Assembly: GCF_025666195.1 (NCBI RefSeq)
Contig: NZ_CP102592.1
Coordinates: forward strand, 2,604,001-2,668,000
Direction: 5' to 3'
Length of the DNA: 64,000 nt
Origin: Xanthomonas sp. CFBP 8443
GTDB taxonomy: Bacteria; Pseudomonadota; Gammaproteobacteria; Xanthomonadales; Xanthomonadaceae
Position numbers and translations under genes: made by a program. This document shows positions 62,392 through 64,000 of this stretch, in pieces; within the stretch, counting starts at the first letter, position 1; each line of letters begins with the position of its first letter. The notes under the pieces are model-generated. The model searched no databases. It was given only the letters and a program-made list of their open reading frames with translations, and was not told the DNA's origin.

Positions 62392-64000
62392 GGATTCGCC
62401 TCAAGTGGTGCGCGCGCAATGCGCCCAGCTGCCTGCGCCGTTTGCGGCGATCGCTCGCTGCGTTCCAGGAACGCCAGGATCGCTGCCGCGACGCGTTCGA
62501 CGTGGGGCGCGCGCAACAGCCCGTCATGGTCCGTGTCGATCGCCTGCGTCTCGACAGCGCCGATCTGGATCCGTGCCGGATGCGGATCTGGACCCGACAT
62601 CACTACGCTTTCGTTCGCCCAGAACGCCTGGACCGGCACGTCGACCGGATCGGGCCGGAACGCGGATACCAGCGCAAGGTGATGTGCGGTGATCGGAACC
62701 TGGGTCTTGAGGTGATCGAATGCTGCGCGGTCGAAGCCGGACAGGCCCCAAGCCAGCAGTTCGGGTGCCGCGCCTGAAAAGTCCGCTTCGAGCAGTCCCG
62801 CGATCGCTTCCAATGCAGGCGGCGCCTCTGTGCCGGCCCATTCGCCGGGAGAAACGCCGCTTGCTCGCAATTCGACCAGCGCAGCCTTGCGCAGCAGTTG
62901 CTCCTCCGAGCGTGCCGCGTCACCGAAGTTCGTATGCACATCGATCAATCCCAAATAGTCGACGGTATCGCCATTCTCGGCCAGATACCTGGCCGTCTCC
63001 GCGGCGATCAGTCCGCCGGTGGACCAACCCAGCAAGCGGTAAGGGCCAACAGGTTGTGCGGCGCGTATCGCCGTCGCATACGCCATGGCCATGTCCTGCA
63101 TGGAGTCGATGCGCAGCCGCGATCCGGCAACCTCTGGCGATTGCACGCCATAGACCGGGCAGCGACCGGCGAAACATCCCGCCAATGCCCGATAGACAGA
63201 GACATGTCCGCCGACGGGATGGAAGCAAAAGAGCGGCCGCTGCGAGCCGGATGTCTGCAGCGGCACCAGCGATGACTCCGAATGGCGGTCTTGCTCGACC
63301 ATTTCGGCGAGCGCTTTCACGCTTGGAGACGAGAAGATGCTGGCCAGCGGCAGCGAGACGGCGAAACGCAGCTTGATCGCGTGGATCATCCTGATCGCCA
63401 GCAACGAATGCCCGCCGAGCTCGAAGAAGTGGTCGTCGCGCCCGACTTGCGGCAGGTTCAGCAGTTCGCGAAAGATCTGCGCCATCGCCACCTCGGTGTC
63501 GCCGACGGGCGCTTCGTACTCGCGGCTGCCCTGTGAAAGCTGATCGGGTGCAGGCAGCGCTTTGCGATCCAACTTGCCGTTCGGCGTGAGCGGCAACGCA
63601 TCCAGGCGGACGAATGCGCCTGGAATCATGTAGTCCGGCAGATCGCGTCGCAGGTGTTCACGCAGTTCGCCGATAGAGAATCCGTCGTCCGCAGCGACCA
63701 CGTACGCCACGAGACGCTTGTCGCCCACGGAGTGCTCGTGCGCGACCACTACCGCGTCTCGCACCTTCGGGCAAGCTGCAAGCCATGCTTCGATCTCGCC
63801 GAGTTCGATCCGGAATCCGCGGATCTTCACCTGGGAGTCGTTGCGCCCCAGATACTCGATGTTGCCATCGGGCAACCAACGGCCTAGGTCGCCAGTCTTG
63901 TACATGCGCGCCTCCTCGTCGTTCACGAACGGATCGACCAGGAAGCGTTGCGCGGTCAACTCGGCGCGATTCAGATAGCCGCGGGCGACGCCCGGCCCAC
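62388..64000 (-). CDS. NRPS C-terminal part (A-PCP-TE), truncated by window edge
   Basis: The 3' end of a nonribosomal peptide synthetase gene, open to the right edge. Translation from the edge (PGVARGYLNRAELT...) shows the last part of an adenylation domain (A8 MYKTGDLGRWLPDG; A10 NGKLDRKALP). A PCP with phosphopantetheine Ser in FFELGGHSLLAIRM and a terminal thioesterase (GWSTGG nucleophile; late DHDGLL) follow, so this is the terminal module that releases the product. The specificity pocket lies outside the window. Downstream genes suggest diaminobutyrate and a hydroxylated residue in the peptide. Confidence 0.95.
   Translation of the reverse strand, partial: GPGVARGYLNRAELTAQRFLVDPFVNDEEARMYKTGDLGRWLPDGNIEYLGRNDSQVKIRGFRIELGEIEAWLAACPKVRDAVVVAHEHSVGDKRLVAYVVAADDGFSIGELREHLRRDLPDYMIPGAFVRLDALPLTPNGKLDRKALPAPDQLSQGSREYEAPVGDTEVAMAQIFRELLNLPQVGRDDHFFELGGHSLLAIRMIHAIKLRFAVSLPLASIFSSPSVKALAEMVEQDRHSESSLVPLQTSGSQRPLFCFHPVGGHVSVYRALAGCFAGRCPVYGVQSPEVAGSRLRIDSMQDMAMAYATAIRAAQPVGPYRLLGWSTGGLIAAETARYLAENGDTVDYLGLIDVHTNFGDAARSEEQLLRKAALVELRASGVSPGEWAGTEAPPALEAIAGLLEADFSGAAPELLAWGLSGFDRAAFDHLKTQVPITAHHLALVSAFRPDPVDVPVQAFWANESVVMSGPDPHPARIQIGAVETQAIDTDHDGLLRAPHVERVAAAILAFLERSERSPQTAQAAGRIARAPLEANP

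Noticed and set aside
1..64000. tRNA, rRNA, CRISPR array or phage attachment site bordering the eCIS
   Set aside because: I saw no cloverleaf, no regularly spaced repeats and no direct repeats flanking 14528-41427.

Overview
This GC-rich, tightly packed window has the gene content and codon use of a gammaproteobacterium of the Xanthomonadaceae, most likely an early-branching Xanthomonas (translucens/albilineans/sacchari-like). That assignment is inferred from the MipA/OmpV protein, the NRPS locus and the general style of the genes, not from a marker gene. I saw no rRNA, tRNA or CRISPR array.

Layout. (1) 1-4002, minus strand: an operon of a SWIM zinc-finger protein, a DUF5691-type helical protein and a MoxR AAA+ ATPase, probably continuing past the left edge. 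(2) 4111-11600: a two-component system (propeller-type histidine kinase, NarL-type regulator) interleaved with genes for a secreted cupin, an SDR, an isochorismatase-like hydrolase and an exported Asp-nucleophile alpha/beta hydrolase. The promoter/start regions of the cupin and isochorismatase genes are diverged copies of one another. (3) 11834-14244: a siderophore-interacting protein and an O-methyltransferase, divergent from an AraC regulator. (4) 14528-41427: a 27-kb extracellular contractile injection system (eCIS). It has an enhancer-binding-protein-like activator, a small winged-helix-like protein, sheath, tube, hub chaperone, a Pro-rich eCIS protein, DUF4255 cap, AAA+ ATPase, a 1472-residue DUF4157 protein with a C-terminal PD-(D/E)XK-like nuclease motif, an acidic partner protein, connector, LysM-like protein, gpD/gpV spike, spike tip, gp25, two gpJ-like wedge proteins, gpI and DUF6519. 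Most genes overlap by ATGA. (5) 41467-49014, minus strand: MipA/OmpV porin, OmpR-type regulator, histidine kinase, a DUF2384-like small protein, and an RND efflux adaptor and pump. (6) 49281-51205: a LysR regulator divergent from a quinone oxidoreductase gene broken by a frameshift. (7) 51486-54745: a small exported protein with a strong terminator, then an SPFH-SHOCT / zinc-ribbon / single-TM operon. (8) 54746-57273: a degenerate stretch with a possible transposase remnant, and an exported GH84 hexosaminidase with a TGGT-N4-ACCA operator. (9) 57437-64000, minus strand: the 3' end of a nonribosomal peptide operon (NRPS A-PCP-TE end, type II thioesterase, SyrP-like Fe/2-oxoglutarate oxygenase, metallo-beta-lactamase-fold hydrolase, diaminobutyrate-type aminotransferase).

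The most distinctive content is the eCIS. It has one sheath and one tube gene, I recognise no tape measure or tail fibre, and it carries a DUF4157 protein ending in a nuclease-like domain directly followed by a strongly acidic small protein. That arrangement looks like a toxin/immunity pair inside an injection-system operon. The activator at its head has GAFTDA in place of the sigma-54-contacting GAFTGA.
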